From the NCBI GenBank assembly GCA_041918615.1, contig JAYRVH010000068.1, positions 1 to 64,000 on the forward strand: a stretch of 64,000 nt of DNA, read 5' to 3'. Below the pieces are notes generated by a model, which saw only the letters and a list, made by a program, of their open reading frames with translations, searched no databases and was not told where the DNA came from. The DNA is from JAEUJM01 sp041918615 (lineage in GTDB: Bacteria > Actinomycetota > Acidimicrobiia > Acidimicrobiales > DATDAH01). Below are positions 8,780 through 17,482 of the stretch, piece by piece. The position numbers and the translations under genes were made by a program. Within the stretch, counting starts at the first letter, position 1; every line of letters starts with the position of its first letter.

Positions 8780-10330
8780 GTGGGCGAGGGTGCGGTGGTG
8801 CGAACGGTCGGTGACGTGATGAGTCGGGCGGTGGTCACCGCAGTGCCGTCCGAGACGGTGGCGGCGGCCGCCACCCGCATGGCCGACCACACCGTGGGGT
8901 CCGTCGTGGTGGCCGACGGCGATCGGCCCATCGGCATCCTCACCGAGCGCGACCTCGTCCGCTTCGCCGCTTCGGGCGATGACCCCAACGGCACCAAGGT
9001 GGCCGAGTGGATGACCGAGGACCCCTTCACCCTCGAGCCCGAGGTGTCCGCCGGAGTCGCCTTCGCCCGCCTCTCCGACCACGGCTACCGGCACATCCCC
9101 GTGGTGCACGACGGCGCCCTGGTCGGGATCGTGTCGATGCGCGACCTGATGAAGGTGGCGAGCATCGAGCCCGTCACCCATCCCGGCCACATCGAAGCCC
9201 CCAAGGGGCTCGCCGGGGTCATCGTGGCCGAGACCGAGGTGGGCGACGTCCGTGGTGAGGAGGGCTTCTACCACTACCGCCAGTACTCGGCGGTCGAGCT
9301 GGCCGAGAAGCGCTCGCTCGAGGACGTGTGGCATCTGCTGTTCGAGGGGTCGCTTCCCTCGGTCGGCGAGCGCGAAGCCTTCGTCGACGAGATCCGGGCC
9401 AGCCGCGTGCTCACCGATTCGCTCCGCGCCGAGCTTCCGGCCATCGCCGCGACCGGCACGACCTTCGTCCCGCTCGACGGGCTGCGCACCGCGGTTTCGC
9501 TCCTCGGCGCCAGCCTCGACTTCAGGGCGTCGCTCGACATCAGTGCGGCCGAGCTCCGTCACAACGCCATGCAGGTGTGCGCGGTGATACCCACGATCCT
9601 GACCGCGCTCTACCGGCTCCGTCAGGGCGACCAGATCATCGACCCCCACCCCGACCTCGGCTACGCGGCCAACTACCTCTACATGCTCACCGGCGACGAG
9701 CCGGGGGTCGACGAGGCACGCGGCGTCGAGCAGTACCTCATCACCACCATCGACCACGGCTTCAACGCCTCCACCTTCACCGCCCGTGTCATCACCTCCA
9801 CCGGCGCCGACCTGGTGGCCGCGGTCGTGGGTGGCATCGGGGCGTTGTCCGGGCCGCTGCACGGGGGTGCTCCCAGCCGGGCGCTGGCCATGCTCGACGC
9901 CATCGGCGCCCCCGAGAACACCGAGGCGTGGGTGCGCTCGGCGATGGAGAACGGCGACCGCATCATGGGGTTCGGCCACCGCGTCTACAAGACCGACGAC
10001 CCCCGGTCGGTGCTGTTGCGGTCGGTCGCGCAGCGCCTTGGCGGCGACAAGGCCGCCTTCGCCGTGAAGGTCGAGCGGGCCGTGGTCGAGACGCTCGCCG
10101 AGCTGAAGCCGGGCCGCGAGCTCTACGCCAACGTCGAGTTCTACGCCGGTGTGGTGATGGACCGGTGCGGCCTGCCCCGCGAGATGTTCACCCCCACGTT
10201 CGCGTCGAGCCGGGTGATCGGGTGGTGTGCCAACATCCTCGAGCAGGCCGCCGACAACCGCATCATCCGTCCCAGCGCACGCTACGTGGGCCCGCCCCCA
10301 CCCCAGCCGGTACCGGCCCCCGAGACGTGA
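8780..10330 (+). CDS. CBS-domain/citrate synthase fusion
   Basis: 516 residues. Residues 1-125 form a tandem CBS pair, with TVGSVVVADGDRPIGILTERD and GYRHIPVVHDGALVGIVSMRD as the hallmark halves. Residues 145-505 are a full citrate/2-methylcitrate synthase. Catalytic-type residues seen are His361 (GPLHGGAPSR) and His400 (GFGHRVYK). The third catalytic position lies in NVEFYAG, with Glu453 where most family members have Asp. CBS pairs normally bind adenine nucleotides, so allosteric control of carbon entry into the TCA or methylcitrate cycle is inferred. The GTG start has an upstream GGAG and gives a complete first CBS motif. The stop overlaps the GNAT start in GTGA. Confidence 0.9.
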   Translation: MGEGAVVRTVGDVMSRAVVTAVPSETVAAAATRMADHTVGSVVVADGDRPIGILTERDLVRFAASGDDPNGTKVAEWMTEDPFTLEPEVSAGVAFARLSDHGYRHIPVVHDGALVGIVSMRDLMKVASIEPVTHPGHIEAPKGLAGVIVAETEVGDVRGEEGFYHYRQYSAVELAEKRSLEDVWHLLFEGSLPSVGEREAFVDEIRASRVLTDSLRAELPAIAATGTTFVPLDGLRTAVSLLGASLDFRASLDISAAELRHNAMQVCAVIPTILTALYRLRQGDQIIDPHPDLGYAANYLYMLTGDEPGVDEARGVEQYLITTIDHGFNASTFTARVITSTGADLVAAVVGGIGALSGPLHGGAPSRALAMLDAIGAPENTEAWVRSAMENGDRIMGFGHRVYKTDDPRSVLLRSVAQRLGGDKAAFAVKVERAVVETLAELKPGRELYANVEFYAGVVMDRCGLPREMFTPTFASSRVIGWCANILEQAADNRIIRPSARYVGPPPPQPVPAPET

Positions 10331-10767
10331 CCGTCACGGTCGCCGAGCAGACCGCCTTCACCGCCGACCTGCGCGAGGCCTTCGACCGGCTCACACCGCA
10401 GCTCTCGTCGTCCAACCCGCCGCCGACCGACGACGAGCTGAAGGCCGTCATCGCCTCGCCCGCCACCGTGCTGTTCGTCGCCCGCGACCCGGACTCCGGC
10501 GGCCGGGTCGTCGGCTCGCTGACCCTGGCGCTGTTCCGGCTGCCCACGGGCTTGCGGGCGTGGATCGAGGACGTGGTCGTGGATGAGTCGGCGCGCGGCC
10601 AGGGCGTGGGCGAGGCGTTGAACCGGGCGGCACTCGACCGGGCCCGCGCCGAGGGAGCCCGCACCGTCGACCTCACCAGCCGCCCCACCCGCGAGGTGGC
10701 GAACCGCCTCTACCAACGCCTCGGCTTCGTCCAGCGGCAGACCAACATCTACCGCTACGACCTGTAA
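10327..10767 (+). CDS. GNAT-family N-acetyltransferase
   Basis: 146 residues with the GNAT acetyl-CoA loop: WIEDVVVDESARGQGVGEAL contains the R-x-x-G-x-G/A-type motif. The C-terminal block is ANRLYQRLGF. It should transfer an acetyl group from acetyl-CoA to an unknown amine. The start is the GTG that shares GTGA with the citrate synthase stop, which implies translational coupling. Citrate synthase also consumes acetyl-CoA, but a functional link is speculation. Confidence 0.88.
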   Translation: MTVTVAEQTAFTADLREAFDRLTPQLSSSNPPPTDDELKAVIASPATVLFVARDPDSGGRVVGSLTLALFRLPTGLRAWIEDVVVDESARGQGVGEALNRAALDRARAEGARTVDLTSRPTREVANRLYQRLGFVQRQTNIYRYDL

Positions 10768-10774
10768 CCCCACT

Positions 10775-10837
10775 TTCCCCAGTTCTGGCGTCACGTCCCG
10801 TCGCTCAGCCACGCCGATCGACGCCAGAACTGGGGAA
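10775..10837. terminator. Long perfect hairpin between convergent genes
   Basis: Arms 10775-10792 and 10820-10837 are perfectly complementary (18 of 18) around a 27-base loop. The hairpin lies just after the GNAT stop and before the convergent sugar dehydrogenase stop. There is no clear T-run. It probably acts as a bidirectional terminator or RNA-end stabiliser, and the core CCAGAACTGG recurs at other gene ends. Confidence 0.7.
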
Positions 10838-10873
10838 GGGGAGAGGTGGTGGGTACCGCGGGTCGTCTGTCCG

Positions 10874-12253
10874 TCAGGCGGCGGTGATGCGGGAGATCTG
10901 GCCGGACTGGGACAGGACGTAGAGCTCGCCGGCGGCGTCCTGGCCGAACGACACCGGGCCGCCGTCCGGCAGGGCGCCCAGGTCGGCTTCGTCGACCACC
11001 TGGCCGCCGGCATCGACGAGCAATGCCATGAGGTGCGACGAGCACAGGTCGCTGTAGAGGTAGGCGCCCGCGAGCTCGGGGATGTCCGCTCCCCGGTACA
11101 CGTAGCCACCGGTGACAGAGCAGCCGCCGTCGGCATGCGAGTAGGTCGAGATCGGGGGCACGTAGCCCACCGGGGGCGTGCCCCCTTCGTAGCCCTGGTC
11201 GCCCTCCATGAGGTTCCAGCCCAGGTTGGCGCCGCGTCCGGCGTTGCGGTGCTCGCCGTCGGCGGGCAGGAAGTCGACCTCCTCCACCTCGTTCTGGCCG
11301 ACGTCGCCGATCCAGAGGTCGCCGGTGGCCGAGTCGAACGAGAAGCGCCATGGGTTGCGGACCCCGGTGATCCAGATCTCGGGTCGGCCGTCGGTGCCGT
11401 CGGCGTAGGGGTTGTTCTCAGGCACGCCGTATGCGGTGTCGCCGGCGGTGGGGTCGATGCGCAGCACCTTGCCCAGCAGGTCGGTGCGGTCCTGACCCCG
11501 GTCGTCGGGGTCGCCGGCGGCGCCACCGTCACCGAGCCCGAGGTAGAGGTAGCCGTCGGGCCCGAAGGCGATGTTGCCGCCGTTGTGGTTGGAGAACGGC
11601 TGGTCCTGGGCGAACACCTCGCGCCGGGAGGCGGCGTCGATCGTGGTCTCGCCACCCGAGCCCGACACGGCGTACTCGTCGACGCGGGTGTCGCCCGCGG
11701 GGTTGGTGTAGCTCGCGTAGAGGCGGTCGCCGTCAGGTGAGAACGCGACACCCAGGAAGCCCCGCTCGCCGTCGGTGGACACGTCGTCCGCGAAGTCGAG
11801 CACGGTCTCGGTCGGCGCGTCCGGCCCAGCGGTGGGGTCGAGGCGCACGAGGGTGCCGGAACGCTGGGCCAGGTAGACGTGCCCGTCGTCGCCGTGTCGC
11901 ACGGCCATGGCGAGGGCCGGGTCGTCGAGGGCGACCACGGGCTCGTAGCTGACCGACGTGCCGTCGATGGAATCGGTGCTCGCGGCCGGCGTCGGGGTGC
12001 TCGCTTCGTCGGGTGCGACGGTCGTTGTCGTGCGCACTTCGGGGTCGACGGTCGGCGAGCTCGACCTGCGGTCGTCGCTGCCCCCGTAACAGGCGCCGCC
12101 AACCATCGCGAGCAGGACGAGACCGGCGACCACGCCGATCGTGCCCGATCGCCCCCGGGAACCGCGTCGTCGAGGCAATGGGGGTCGGATTCCGACCCCC
12201 ATTGCCTCGGGAATGGGTGATCGCGGGGATTGGGGGGTGGGGCGAGGGCTCAC
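10874..12253 (-). CDS. PQQ-type glucose/sorbosone dehydrogenase lipoprotein
   Basis: 459 residues. A hydrophobic segment ending in a lipobox (LVLLAMVGGAC, Cys at about 55) precedes a Thr/Ser-rich linker and a six-bladed beta-propeller of the soluble glucose dehydrogenase family. Typical blocks are RGFLGVAFSPDG, FSNHNGGNIAFGPDGYLYLG and WITGVRNPWRFSFD. It likely oxidises sugars or related aldoses outside the membrane. The quinone cofactor is inferred from the family, and no pqq genes are in the window. The GTG start overlaps the tesB stop in GTGA. The 54 residues before the Cys are unusually long for a lipoprotein, and a perfect palindrome (12172-12208) lies inside them, so the true start may be downstream. 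Confidence 0.87.
   Translation of the reverse strand: MSPRPTPQSPRSPIPEAMGVGIRPPLPRRRGSRGRSGTIGVVAGLVLLAMVGGACYGGSDDRRSSSPTVDPEVRTTTTVAPDEASTPTPAASTDSIDGTSVSYEPVVALDDPALAMAVRHGDDGHVYLAQRSGTLVRLDPTAGPDAPTETVLDFADDVSTDGERGFLGVAFSPDGDRLYASYTNPAGDTRVDEYAVSGSGGETTIDAASRREVFAQDQPFSNHNGGNIAFGPDGYLYLGLGDGGAAGDPDDRGQDRTDLLGKVLRIDPTAGDTAYGVPENNPYADGTDGRPEIWITGVRNPWRFSFDSATGDLWIGDVGQNEVEEVDFLPADGEHRNAGRGANLGWNLMEGDQGYEGGTPPVGYVPPISTYSHADGGCSVTGGYVYRGADIPELAGAYLYSDLCSSHLMALLVDAGGQVVDEADLGALPDGGPVSFGQDAAGELYVLSQSGQISRITAA
12172..12208. repeat. Perfect 18-bp-arm palindrome with one-base centre
   Basis: Arms 12172-12189 and 12191-12208 are exact reverse complements around a single T. It sits just downstream of tesB and inside the annotated N-terminus of the dehydrogenase. 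It could be a cruciform site, a protein-binding operator or an RNA hairpin controlling the downstream gene. Confidence 0.85.
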
Positions 12254-13122
12254 CCCCGGATTCGTATCAGACCCTCCTGCACCACCGACACCGCCAGGGC
12301 GCCTTCACGGGTGTAGATGAGGCCGCGGGCGATGCCGCGCCCCGCCGACGCCGACGGTGTGTCCTGCACGTACAGCAGCCATTCGTCGGCCCGGAACGGC
12401 CGGTGGAACCACATGGCGTGGTCGAGGCTGGCCATCATCAGGCGCTCGTCCATGGCGCCGAGGCCGTGGGGCAGGATGCTGGTGTCGAGCAGGGTCATGT
12501 CGGACGCGTAGGTGAGGACGCAGTTGTGCAGCACCGGGTTGTCCGGCAGCACCCCGTTGGCCCGCAGCCAGGTGCGTTGGTGGGGCGGCAGCTTGTCCCG
12601 TCGGTCGAGCGGCTCGTAGTCGATCTGGCGGTGGTCGATGGGCCGGGGACGGGTGTACCAGTCGCCCATCTTCTCGGCCCAGGGTGCCATGCGCTCCTGC
12701 CAGTCGGGCAGCGACTCGGGGTCGGGGGGCATGCGGCCGTCGAACATCACGTCGGCCATGGCCAACTGGTGCTCGAGGCCGTCCTCCTGCACGTGGAACG
12801 ATGCCGCCAGGTTGAAGATGGCCTTGCCGTGCTGGATGGCCACCACCCGACGGGTGGTGAAGGACCGCCCGTCGCGGATGCGGTCGACCTCGTAGAGGAT
12901 CGGCACGGTCGGGTCGCCCGGGCGCAGGAAGTAGGCCTGGAGCGAGTGCACCGGCCGTTCCGCGTCGACGGTGCGGGCCGCGGCCACGAGCGCCTGGCCG
13001 GCCACCTGGCCCCCGAACACGCGTTGGCGATCCTCGTCGGGGCTCAGCCCGCGGAAGATGTTGACCTCGATCGACTCGAGGTCGAGGAGCGTGATGAGGT
13101 CGTCCACCGCGGCCTGCGACAT
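12250..13122 (-). CDS. tesB: Acyl-CoA thioesterase II (TesB)
   Basis: 290 residues, the normal TesB length, with a double hot-dog layout. Conserved blocks include RVFGGQVAGQALVAAARTV near the N-terminus and MMASLDHAMWFHRPFRADEW near the C-terminus, with the catalytic-type Asp in SLDH. It hydrolyses acyl-CoA to free fatty acid and CoA. The gene is divergent from the GH1 gene with only 24 bases between start codons. It overlaps the downstream dehydrogenase start by 4 bases. Confidence 0.93.
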   Translation of the reverse strand: MSQAAVDDLITLLDLESIEVNIFRGLSPDEDRQRVFGGQVAGQALVAAARTVDAERPVHSLQAYFLRPGDPTVPILYEVDRIRDGRSFTTRRVVAIQHGKAIFNLAASFHVQEDGLEHQLAMADVMFDGRMPPDPESLPDWQERMAPWAEKMGDWYTRPRPIDHRQIDYEPLDRRDKLPPHQRTWLRANGVLPDNPVLHNCVLTYASDMTLLDTSILPHGLGAMDERLMMASLDHAMWFHRPFRADEWLLYVQDTPSASAGRGIARGLIYTREGALAVSVVQEGLIRIRG

Positions 13123-13146
13123 GGGCGCAAGCTACCGTCCGTTGCC

Positions 13147-14346
13147 ATGACTCCACGATCCTTCCCCGAGGGGTTCCGCTGGGGAACCGCCACGGCCGCG
13201 CACCAGGTCGAAGGCGGCAACTGGAACAACGACTGGTGGGCGTGGGAGCAGAAGCCCGGCGGCCCGTGCCGCGAGCCCAGCGGCGATGCGATCGACCACT
13301 ACCACCGCTTCGACGACGACATCCGCCTGCTCGCCCAGTTGGGCTTCAACAGCTACCGGTTCTCGGTGGAGTGGAGCCGCATCGAGCCCGAGGACGGACA
13401 GTTCTCCGTGGCCGCCCTCGACCACTACCGGCGCATGGTGGCCTCATGCCGAGAGCACGGCCTCGACGCGGTGGTCACGCTGCACCACTTCACCACCCCG
13501 CGGTGGCTGGCCGAGCGGGGTGGGTGGACCGAGGCGCTCGCCGCCGAGCGGTTCGTGCGCTTTGCCGATCGCACCGCGGCCCACCTCGGCGACCTGGTCA
13601 CCCGGGTGGCCACCATCAACGAGCCGAACATCGTGGCCACGATCGGCTACCTGCTCGGGTTCTTCCCCCCGGGCGAGCAGAACGAGGCGAGGCGCGATCG
13701 GGCCAACGAGGTGCTGATCGATGCGCACCGGCGGGCGGTGCCCGAGATCAAAGCGCACGTGGGATCGGCGCCTGTCGGCCTCACGCTGTCGATGACCGAC
13801 TACCAGGCAGTGCCCGACGCCGACGGTGCGCGTCTCGACGAGGCCGAGGCGCGTCTCGAGCGGATCCGACTCGGCGCCCAGGACGTGTTCCTCCAGGCGG
13901 CCCGAGACGACGACTTCGTGGGCGTACAGACCTACAGCCGTACACGGATCGGCCCGGACGGCACCCTCGGCCCCGAGGACGGCGTGAAGGTGCTCGCGAT
14001 GGGCTACGAGTTCTGGCCCGAGGCGCTCGCGGCATCCATCCGGCATGCCTGGGCCGTCACCGGCCACACCCCGCTGCTCGTCACCGAGAACGGCATCGGC
14101 ACCGACGACGACACCGAGCGCATCGACTACCTGGGTCGTGCCCTCGAGGGCGTGCTCGACTGCATCGACGAGGGCATCGACCTGGCCGGCTACACGTGTT
14201 GGAGCGCCTTCGACAACTTCGAGTGGGCGTTCGGGTACCGGCCCCGGTTCGGCCTCGTCGAGGTGGACCGCGTCACCCAGGAGCGCCGTCCCAAACCGAG
14301 TGCTCGCTGGCTCGGATCGATGGCCCGGGCGAACGCCCTCGGCTGA
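13147..14346 (+). CDS. Glycoside hydrolase family 1 (beta-glucosidase type)
   Basis: 399 residues. FPEGFRWGTATAAHQVEGG is the GH1 N-terminal signature. The acid/base Glu is in TINEPN and the nucleophile Glu in LLVTENG. The family's C-terminal block is SAFDNFEWAFGYRPRFGLVEVD. At 399 residues it is shorter than the usual 440-480, with shortened loops. There is no signal peptide, so it is predicted to be cytoplasmic and to act on imported beta-glucosides or related glycosides. TACCGT lies 8 bases before the ATG. Confidence 0.94.
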   Translation: MTPRSFPEGFRWGTATAAHQVEGGNWNNDWWAWEQKPGGPCREPSGDAIDHYHRFDDDIRLLAQLGFNSYRFSVEWSRIEPEDGQFSVAALDHYRRMVASCREHGLDAVVTLHHFTTPRWLAERGGWTEALAAERFVRFADRTAAHLGDLVTRVATINEPNIVATIGYLLGFFPPGEQNEARRDRANEVLIDAHRRAVPEIKAHVGSAPVGLTLSMTDYQAVPDADGARLDEAEARLERIRLGAQDVFLQAARDDDFVGVQTYSRTRIGPDGTLGPEDGVKVLAMGYEFWPEALAASIRHAWAVTGHTPLLVTENGIGTDDDTERIDYLGRALEGVLDCIDEGIDLAGYTCWSAFDNFEWAFGYRPRFGLVEVDRVTQERRPKPSARWLGSMARANALG

Positions 14347-14371
14347 CTGTTCCGGCTCACGCCAACATCTG

Positions 14372-14377
14372 TAGGCT
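14372..14377 (+). promoter_or_regulatory. Leaderless-type -10 element for gtrA-like gene
   Basis: TAGGCT with seven bases before the ATG at 14385. No ribosome binding site can be seen between them. Confidence 0.5.
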
Positions 14378-14384
14378 CCGATAG

Positions 14385-14921
14385 ATGAGTATGACCACCA
14401 CCGAGGTGATCGCCCGGATCAGGGCGATCGATCATCGTAAGGTGCTGCGGTACTCGGCGGTGTCGTTCGTGGCCGTCCCGTTGACCCAGGCCATCCTGAT
14501 CCTCTTCCAGTACGGCTTCGGATGGAGCGGACTCCAGGCCAACACCATGGCCGTCGCGGTCACGGTCGTTCCCGTGTACGTCATGAATCGCTACTGGGTG
14601 TGGGGCAAGCGTGACAAGAACAACTTCGTCACCGAGATCCTGCCGTTCTGGGGCATGACCCTGCTGGGCCTGTTGATCTCGACGCTGTGCGTCGCCTATG
14701 CCGACAGCCACTTCGAGTCGCCCCTCATGGTCAACGTGGCCAACGCTTTTGGCTTCGGCGTGGTGTGGATCCTCAAGTTCGCGGTGATCGACAAGATGAT
14801 GTTCGGCCGCGAGCGCCACTTCCCGATCGACGAGGCCGTGCTCGAGGAGGCCGGCGTCACCGAGGAGGAGCTGGTCGCCGGGGGCTTCCTCGAGGGCGAC
14901 TTCGAAGCCAAGCTGGCCTGA
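14385..14921 (+). CDS. GtrA-family membrane protein
   Basis: 178 residues with four predicted membrane helices (about 25-45, 50-68, 85-105 and 112-130). The NRYWVWGKRDKNNFVTEI segment between helices 2 and 3 is the family hallmark. GtrA-like proteins are thought to move polyprenyl-linked sugars across the membrane or assist polysaccharide synthesis. The C-terminal 40 residues are acidic (IDEAVLEEAGVTEEELVAGG). It precedes a small methyltransferase gene by 12 bases on the same strand. Confidence 0.85.
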   Translation: MSMTTTEVIARIRAIDHRKVLRYSAVSFVAVPLTQAILILFQYGFGWSGLQANTMAVAVTVVPVYVMNRYWVWGKRDKNNFVTEILPFWGMTLLGLLISTLCVAYADSHFESPLMVNVANAFGFGVVWILKFAVIDKMMFGRERHFPIDEAVLEEAGVTEEELVAGGFLEGDFEAKLA

Positions 14922-14933
14922 TCCTCGCCCGTC

Positions 14934-15563
14934 GTGGACACTGACCTGCTCGAGGCCGCCGTCGCGGCCCGTGGGTTCATGCCGCCCGACGAGGGGGTCG
15001 CGCTCCACGACGCCGCGGTGGCGGCCGGCCGGGGGCAGGCCGCGGGCCAGCCGTTCCTCGAGATCGGGGCCTACTGCGGCAAGTCGGCGATCTACCTGGG
15101 CTCGGCCGCACAGGAGACGGGCACCGTGCTGTTCTCGCTCGACCACCACCGGGGCTCCGAGGAGAACCAGGCCGGGTGGGAGCACCACGAATCGGACCTG
15201 GTCGACCGCGCCACCGGCCTCATGGACACGCTGCCCGTGTTCCGCCGCACGGTGCAGGCGGCGGGCCTCGAGTCGTCGGTGGTCGCGATCGTGGGCGAGT
15301 CGGCCACCGTCGGTCGGCACTGGTCCACCCGGCTGGCCTTCCTGTTCATCGACGGCGGCCACGGTCACGACCCCGCCCACCGCGACTACGAGGGCTGGAG
15401 CCGTCATGTCGCGCCGGGCGGCACGCTCGCCATCCACGACGTGTTCCCCGACCCCGCCGACGGCGGCCGCCCACCCTACGAGATCTACCTCCGGGCCCTC
15501 GACGACGGCTTCGCCGAGACCGGCGTGACCGGCAGCCTCCGCGTCCTGCGCCGCACCCCGTAA
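14934..15563 (+). CDS. Class I SAM-dependent methyltransferase (Methyltransf_24 type)
   Basis: 209 residues with a Rossmann methyltransferase fold. FLEIGAYCGKSAIYLG is the SAM-binding glycine motif, LFIDGGHGHDPAHRDYEGW the central block, and GGTLAIHDVFPDP the typical Methyltransf_24 D-x-F segment. The substrate is unknown. Relatives often methylate sugars or cell-surface glycans, which would fit the GtrA neighbour 12 bases upstream. The start is GTG. A strong hairpin follows the stop. Confidence 0.85.
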   Translation: MDTDLLEAAVAARGFMPPDEGVALHDAAVAAGRGQAAGQPFLEIGAYCGKSAIYLGSAAQETGTVLFSLDHHRGSEENQAGWEHHESDLVDRATGLMDTLPVFRRTVQAAGLESSVVAIVGESATVGRHWSTRLAFLFIDGGHGHDPAHRDYEGWSRHVAPGGTLAIHDVFPDPADGGRPPYEIYLRALDDGFAETGVTGSLRVLRRTP

Positions 15564-15575
15564 ACCCAGGGAATT

Positions 15576-15614
15576 CTTGGTGAGAAACCCCCGAATCGGT
15601 GGTTTCTCACGAAG
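15576..15614. terminator. Hairpin between convergent genes
   Basis: GTGAGAAACC (15580-15589) pairs with GGTTTCTCAC (15601-15610) around an 11-base loop. Extra outer pairs extend the stem to about 14 with one mismatch. It sits midway between two convergent stops. Confidence 0.7.
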
Positions 15615-15626
15615 GCATCCGGCGGT

Positions 15627-16685
15627 TCAGTCGTCGAGGGGCAGGAGGGGGGGAAGGACGCGGTCGTGCTCGACGAAGAGCATCGACCCGGCGGTGGCGC
15701 CGGCGAGGGCGTCGGCGGCCAGGATCACCGAGGCCGAGGTGTACGTGGACTGCTCGCCCCCGGGGAAGTGCACCTCTTCCGGGTAGACGATGCCCGTCCA
15801 GTAGCGGCCGTCGGGGGTGCGGTGGGCCTGGGCCATCGCGAAGAGCTCGGTGGCCGTGTCGCGCTCGCCGACCGAGAGATGGGCGATGAGGCATTCGCAG
15901 GTCTCGGCGGCGGTGATCCACGGCCGGTCGGACACACAGCGGATGCCCCGGTCGTCCATGAGGAAGGTGCCCATTCGGGCCGCCAGGTGCGCACGGCCGG
16001 CCTCGCCGGTGAGCACACCGGCCAGCACCGGGTAGTACCAGTCCATGGCCCAGCGGTGCTTGGGGGCGAACGCGTCCGGCTGGTGGGCGATCACCTGGGC
16101 GAGACGGGCGACGCTGAGCTCCCAGTCGGGCCGCTCGTGGCCGAGCTCCTCGGCGATCGCGATCGCACAGCGGAGGCTGTGGCAGATGCTCGACGACCCG
16201 GTGAGCAGGGCGAACGACCAGGGTGTGCCGTCGGCGTGACGGGCCCAGAGGATCTCGCCCCGTGGCGTCTGGAGATCGAGCACGAAGTCGATGGCGGGCT
16301 CGACGGTCTTCCACAGCTCTTCGAGGAACCCGAGGTCGCGGGTGAGCAGATAGTGGTGCCAGACCCCGGCGGCCACGTAGGCGCACGTGTTGGCGTCGAG
16401 CTTGTCCTGCTCGATGCCGTCGGCCAGGTAGTACTGGTGCCACGCACCGTCAGGGCGTTGCAGGCCGACCAGCCAGTCGTAGCCCCGCAGGGCTTCGTCG
16501 GTGAAGCCGCACAGGTCGAGGGCCATCACCGCCTCGACGTGGTTCCACACGTCGGCGTGCCCGCCCGGGAACCACGGGATCATGCCGGTGGGCAGCTGCC
16601 AGTCGACGATCGAGGCGGCGGTGGCCAACATCTCGTCGGCCGTGGCCAGATTCGGGACTTCGGGAAGACGGAGCTCAGACGACAT
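15627..16685 (-). CDS. (alpha/alpha)6-barrel protein, often labelled prenyltransferase or glucoamylase-like
   Basis: 352 residues, rich in helical repeats. Aromatic-rich blocks such as DWQLPTGMIPWFPGGHADVW, LQRPDGAWHQYYLADG and GRYWTGIVYPEEVHFPGGEQ resemble six-hairpin glycosidase or terpene-cyclase-like barrels. No membrane segment or signal is present. The gene overlaps the methyltransferase upstream by 11 bases, and that gene follows a GT4 gene by 4. The trio therefore looks like one operon for making or trimming a modified glycan. The reaction is unknown; hydrolase or transferase on an alpha-glucan is a guess from context. Confidence 0.72.
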   Translation of the reverse strand: MSSELRLPEVPNLATADEMLATAASIVDWQLPTGMIPWFPGGHADVWNHVEAVMALDLCGFTDEALRGYDWLVGLQRPDGAWHQYYLADGIEQDKLDANTCAYVAAGVWHHYLLTRDLGFLEELWKTVEPAIDFVLDLQTPRGEILWARHADGTPWSFALLTGSSSICHSLRCAIAIAEELGHERPDWELSVARLAQVIAHQPDAFAPKHRWAMDWYYPVLAGVLTGEAGRAHLAARMGTFLMDDRGIRCVSDRPWITAAETCECLIAHLSVGERDTATELFAMAQAHRTPDGRYWTGIVYPEEVHFPGGEQSTYTSASVILAADALAGATAGSMLFVEHDRVLPPLLPLDD

Positions 16686-17478
16686 CGGCGGTCTCCCTTT
16701 CCTGGTGGAGGGCGGCCGCCCGGGGGCGAGGGGCGTGGGGTTGGAGGGAGACGGAAGGACGGAGCGGCTTGCGGGCGTAGACCACGAGGCTCTTGCCGAT
16801 CAGCGGCTGGAGGAGCCGCTCGGCGATGCGGAGGACCGCCGGGTGCTCGACGATGTCCCACGTCAGCAGTCGCAGGTAGGCCTTGACGAGCGGGTGGTCG
16901 TCATTGGTGGGCCCGACCGCGCACTTGAGCCACCAGTAGGGCGAGTGCAGGGCATGGGCGTGATGGGCGGCGCCCGGCTCGAGGCCGGCGGCCTTCATCT
17001 TCTCGCGCAGCTCGGACTCGGTGTAGATGCGCACGTGACCACCGACGACGAAGGGGGCGTGGTACTCCTCCGACAGCTTCCAGCAGATCTGTTCGGGGAG
17101 CCAGGCAGGAATGGTGGCGGCGATCATCCCGCCGGGTCGGAGCACGCGCATCAGCTCGTCGAGCGCGCCCACGTCGTCGGGCACGTGCTCGAGCACCTCG
17201 GACGCGATGATCCGGTCGAAGGTGTCGTCGGGGAAGGGCAGGCGGACGGCGTCGCCGTTCACGGCGCCGGCGTCACCGTGCCAGGGCGCCTCACCCGCCT
17301 CGCGCATGGCGGCGAACAGGCCCCTGACGTCGCGCAGCTCGTCGTGGGAGTAGTCGAAGGCCACCACCCGGGCACCGCGCCGGAACGACTCGAAGGCGTG
17401 GCGACCTGCGCCGCAGCCCATGTCCAACAACAGGTCGCCCGCCTGGAGGTCGAGCGTGTCGTAATCGACGGTCAGCAA
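16675..17478 (-). CDS. SAM-dependent methyltransferase (glycan-cluster)
   Basis: 267 residues. The SAM motif is LLLDMGCGAGRHAFESFRRG, followed by VVAFDYSHDEL, then LPFPDDTFDRIIASEVLEHV and LRPGGMIAATIPAWLPE. This is the UbiE/Methyltransf_11 pattern. The C-terminus carries a basic region. The TTG start lies 4 bases after the GT4 stop, so translation is probably coupled. By analogy with the mycobacterial Rv3030-Rv3032 neighbourhood, where a methyltransferase works with a GT4 on methylated glucose polysaccharide, a sugar O-methyltransferase role is plausible but unproved. Confidence 0.82.
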   Translation of the reverse strand: MLTVDYDTLDLQAGDLLLDMGCGAGRHAFESFRRGARVVAFDYSHDELRDVRGLFAAMREAGEAPWHGDAGAVNGDAVRLPFPDDTFDRIIASEVLEHVPDDVGALDELMRVLRPGGMIAATIPAWLPEQICWKLSEEYHAPFVVGGHVRIYTESELREKMKAAGLEPGAAHHAHALHSPYWWLKCAVGPTNDDHPLVKAYLRLLTWDIVEHPAVLRIAERLLQPLIGKSLVVYARKPLRPSVSLQPHAPRPRAAALHQERETADVV

Positions 17479-17482
17479 GGTC

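Noticed and set aside
12013..13146. Long upstream extension of the GH1 reading frame
   Set aside because: It is antisense to tesB; the GH1 signature begins at residue 4 after ATG 13147.
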